A DNA stretch of 64,000 nucleotides, taken from the NCBI RefSeq assembly GCF_009380135.2, contig NZ_WHUT02000009.1:1-64000 (forward strand), in the 5' to 3' direction. Position numbers and translations under genes: made by a program. Source of the DNA: Fertoeibacter niger. Lineage in GTDB: Bacteria; Pseudomonadota; Alphaproteobacteria; Rhodobacterales; Rhodobacteraceae. Below are positions 61,887 to 64,000 of this stretch, in pieces (position 1 is the first letter of the stretch; every line of letters begins with the position of its first letter). A model generated the notes under the pieces. That model was not told the origin of the DNA. It searched no databases and saw only the letters and a program-made list of their open reading frames with translations.

Positions 61887-63337
61887 ATGTCGGTTCTTTT
61901 GCTGCTAGTCGTGATCGCCGTGCTGGCTGTGGCGGGCTATGTGCTCTGCCGTCAGCGCGCCATGGCCTCGGTCCAGGGGAACCCTCGCGGGTTGCATTCC
62001 CTTCCGGTCTATTATGGATGGCATGGCGCCATCATGGTTCTGCTGCCCGCATTGGCCGGGCTGGCGCTGTGGCTGCTGATCCAGCCGATGGTCATCGAAA
62101 GCCGGATTTCCGCGCAGCTTCCGCCCGAAATGGTGGCGGATGGCAGCTCGCGGGAACTGGTGATGACCGATGTGCGCCGCGTGGCGGGTGGTCTGGATAC
62201 CGCTGTGGCCGTGGGTGCCATGACCGAGCAGGAAGCGGGCATGATCCGCACCGAGTTTACCAACGTGCGCGACCGCCTTGCATCTGTCGGCGTGGCGCTG
62301 GGGTCGAATGTGTCGCCCGCCGTGCTGGCCGCCGCGCAGGATTACCGGGTAATGGCCTCCTATGGCACGATGGGCCGCAGCGTGTTGGCGCTGCTTCTGG
62401 CCATCGGCGGTTTGGCCTATGCGGTCATGGCGACCACCAAGGATTTTCGCGCCCGCAACCGGGTGGAATCCGTGGTCCTGGGGCTGCTGATTGCAGCCTC
62501 TTCCATCGCAATTCTGACCACGGTGGGCATCGTCTATTCGATGCTGACTGAAACGTTCAATTTCTTTGCCCAGTATCCCTGGCAGGACTTCTTCTTCAGC
62601 CTCACCTGGTCGCCCAACTTCCGCGGCGGGTCGGATCTGGGGATCATCCCGCTGATCTGGGGCACGATGTATATCAGCCTGGTGTCGATGATCGTGTCGG
62701 TGCCCGTGGGTCTGTTCGCCGCGATCTATCTGGCGGAATATGCCAGCAAGCGCACCCGGTCCTGGGTGAAACCGCTGATCGAGATCATCGCAGGCATCCC
62801 GACCGTTGTGTTCGGCCTGTTCGCTCTGGTGACGGTCGGCCCGCTGCTGCGTGACTACTTTGCCGAACCGCTGGGGCTGGGCAATTCGGGCTCGTCTGTC
62901 ATGACCGCCGGTCTGGTGATCGGCATCCTGAACATCCCGTTCATCTCGTCGCTGTCGGATGACATCATCAACTCGGTGCCGCAGTCGATGCGTGACGGGT
63001 CGCTGGGTCTGGGTGCCACCAAGTCGGAAACCATCCGCCAGGTGGTGCTGCCCGCAGCCCTGCCCGGCCCTGTCTGATGGCCGCCAGCCGTGCCATCGGT
63101 GAAACCATGATCGTGGTGATGGGCGCCGGGGCCGCAGCCAAGCTGAGCCTCAACCCCTTCGAGGCCATGACGACGATGACCGTGAAAATCGTGGGCCAGC
63201 TGACCGGCGATACCGACTTTGCCGCGCCGGAAACGCTGGTTGCCTTTGCACTGGGGATGACACTGTTCGTCATCACGCTGGCGCTGAACATCTTTGCCCT
63301 TGTGATCGTGCGCAAATACCGGGAGCAGTACGAATGA
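61887..63337 (+). pseudogene. pstC: Phosphate ABC transporter permease PstC, frame broken near 63070
   Basis: The 5' part (61887-63077, 396 residues) has the long N-terminal extension usual in alphaproteobacterial PstC, then SLTWSPNFRGGSDLGIIPLIWGTMYISLVSMIVSVPVG, IIAGIPTVVFGLFALVTVGPLL and the EAA-like region QSMRDGSLGLGATKSETIRQVVLPAALPG. It then stops at 63075-63077. The expected continuation (ILSGVLLAASRAIGET in relatives) resumes in another frame as AASRAIGETMIVVMGAG from 63080. About ten nucleotides seem to be missing. Either a true mutation or a sequencing error explains this; the downstream ORF opens at ATG 63077 inside the stop (TGATG), so reinitiation is possible. Confidence 0.85.
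63077..63337 (+). CDS. PstC C-terminal fragment
   Basis: An 86-residue open frame that holds the end of PstC: AASRAIGETMIVVMGAGAAAKLSLNPFEAMTTMTVKIVGQLTGD, a last membrane helix (LVAFALGMTLFVITLALNIFALVIV) and RKYREQYE. In an intact gene it would be fused to the fragment ending at 63077. Alone it has only two helices and part of the EAA loop. Its stop overlaps the pstA start by 4 bp. Confidence 0.8.
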   Translation: MAASRAIGETMIVVMGAGAAAKLSLNPFEAMTTMTVKIVGQLTGDTDFAAPETLVAFALGMTLFVITLALNIFALVIVRKYREQYE

Positions 63338-64000
63338 CCGACGCAACCGCATCGGGGATGGCCGTTCCGGCCGGGCGCCCGAAATCGTCGCTGCTGGCGC
63401 AGACCGCGCTGATGAAAAAGCGCAATGCCTCCGAGGCTCGCTTCAAGTTCTATGGCGTCGCCGCCATTGTGCTGAGCCTCTCTGTGCTGGCCTTCATGCT
63501 GTGGACCATTCTCAACGATGGTGTCTCGGCGTTCTTTCAGGCCAAGCTGTCGTTCCCGCTGGAGCTGACCGCCGAAACGCTTGACCCCGAGGGCAACCGC
63601 AACCGGGACGAGATGGCCAGGGTGACAACCATCGGCTATGGCAGGGTGCTGACGACCGCCTTTGCGACCGAGCTTGAAAAGCGCGGTATTGCCGTTGAAG
63701 GCGTGTCCGAAAAAGACATCTCGGACATGATCTCGAAAGACGCTGCGGGTGATCTGCGTGCCACGGTTCTGGCCAACCCGCAGATGGTGGGCACGACGAT
63801 TGACGCCACCGTTCTGGCCACAGGCCGGATTGACGGCTATCTCAAGGGCCGCGTCACCATGGAAACCGCCGAGCGCGACAGCAATGTCACGCCGCAACAG
63901 TTGCAACTCGCCGATGCGCTGCGCGATGCGGGCATCCTCGGGTCATCTTTCAACTGGGATTTCATCACCAGCCCCGATGCGTCGGATCAGCGGCCCGAAG
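63334..64000 (+). CDS. pstA: Phosphate ABC transporter permease PstA, 3' end outside window
   Basis: The first 222 residues are present. After a polar N-terminus (LLAQTALMKKRNASEARFKFYG), a membrane helix (VAAIVLSLSVLAFMLWTIL) leads into a large non-membrane insertion (about 60-222) with a RDEMARVTTIGYGRVLTTAF stretch, the layout of alphaproteobacterial PstA proteins. The conserved permease core lies past the window edge. ATG 63334 overlaps the pstC-fragment stop. pstB and phoU would be expected next. Confidence 0.85.
   Translation, partial: MTDATASGMAVPAGRPKSSLLAQTALMKKRNASEARFKFYGVAAIVLSLSVLAFMLWTILNDGVSAFFQAKLSFPLELTAETLDPEGNRNRDEMARVTTIGYGRVLTTAFATELEKRGIAVEGVSEKDISDMISKDAAGDLRATVLANPQMVGTTIDATVLATGRIDGYLKGRVTMETAERDSNVTPQQLQLADALRDAGILGSSFNWDFITSPDASDQRPE

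Noticed and set aside
1-64000. tRNA, rRNA genes, CRISPR arrays and insertion sequences
   Set aside because: I saw no tRNA-like cloverleaf, rRNA segment, regularly spaced direct-repeat array or transposase in the window. A dedicated covariance search could still find a small RNA.

Overview
This window reads as part of an extrachromosomal replicon (megaplasmid or chromid) of a Rhodobacteraceae-like alphaproteobacterium. The base composition is GC-rich. A Rep_3-type initiator stands next to iterons and parAB, and the GlpSTPQUV glycerol transporter, the NasTS/Nas cluster and the chromosome-like operon layouts all fit that group. The species call is inference; no rRNA or other taxonomic marker is present.

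Layout. 1-4.6 kb: a tetR-MFP-RND efflux operon (minus strand, RND cut by the window edge) with a perfect palindromic operator. 4.8-5.7 kb: purU. 5.7-9.7 kb: the replication/partition module, with a minus-strand Rep initiator, a 22-bp-periodic iteron array, then parA and parB; the same 18-20 bp palindrome lies directly behind rep and directly behind parB. 9.8-10.9 kb: bdhA followed by a decayed patatin/DUF3734 remnant. 11.1-14.0 kb: a PstS-type phosphate-binding protein and an Na+/Pi cotransporter. 14.1-15.2 kb: a lone tyrosine recombinase. 15.2-32.0 kb: a MarR-controlled catabolic cluster with a molybdenum hydroxylase (FAD subunit plus fused 2Fe-2S/molybdopterin subunit), a 6-hydroxynicotinate-reductase-like protein, UPF0280, DUF1185, a polytopic membrane protein, a five-gene Liv-type ABC transporter and a hydantoinase A/B pair. 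32.2-36.4 kb: ugpBAEC for glycerol-3-phosphate behind a candidate Pho box. 36.4-47.9 kb: glpR, then glpD-glpSTPQUV-glpK and an iron-type alcohol dehydrogenase. 48.0-60.4 kb: the assimilatory nitrate system nasT-nasS-[leader RNA with terminator]-nrtABC-nirBD-nasA-cobA. 60.7-64 kb: a Pho box and pstS-pstC-pstA, with pstC split by a frame break and pstA cut by the window edge.

How the genes fit together. Most of the window is nutrient scavenging: phosphate by ABC and by Na+ symport, glycerol and glycerol-3-phosphate by two ABC systems feeding GlpK and GlpD, nitrate through NasTS antitermination, and an organic heterocycle. In three transporter operons a hairpin lies directly after the binding-protein gene, a layout that favours excess binding protein. 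The part most likely to hold undescribed biology is the 15.2-32.0 kb cluster. Its gene order suggests import, hydroxylation, ring reduction and ATP-dependent ring opening of an N-heterocycle, and three of its genes have no established role.
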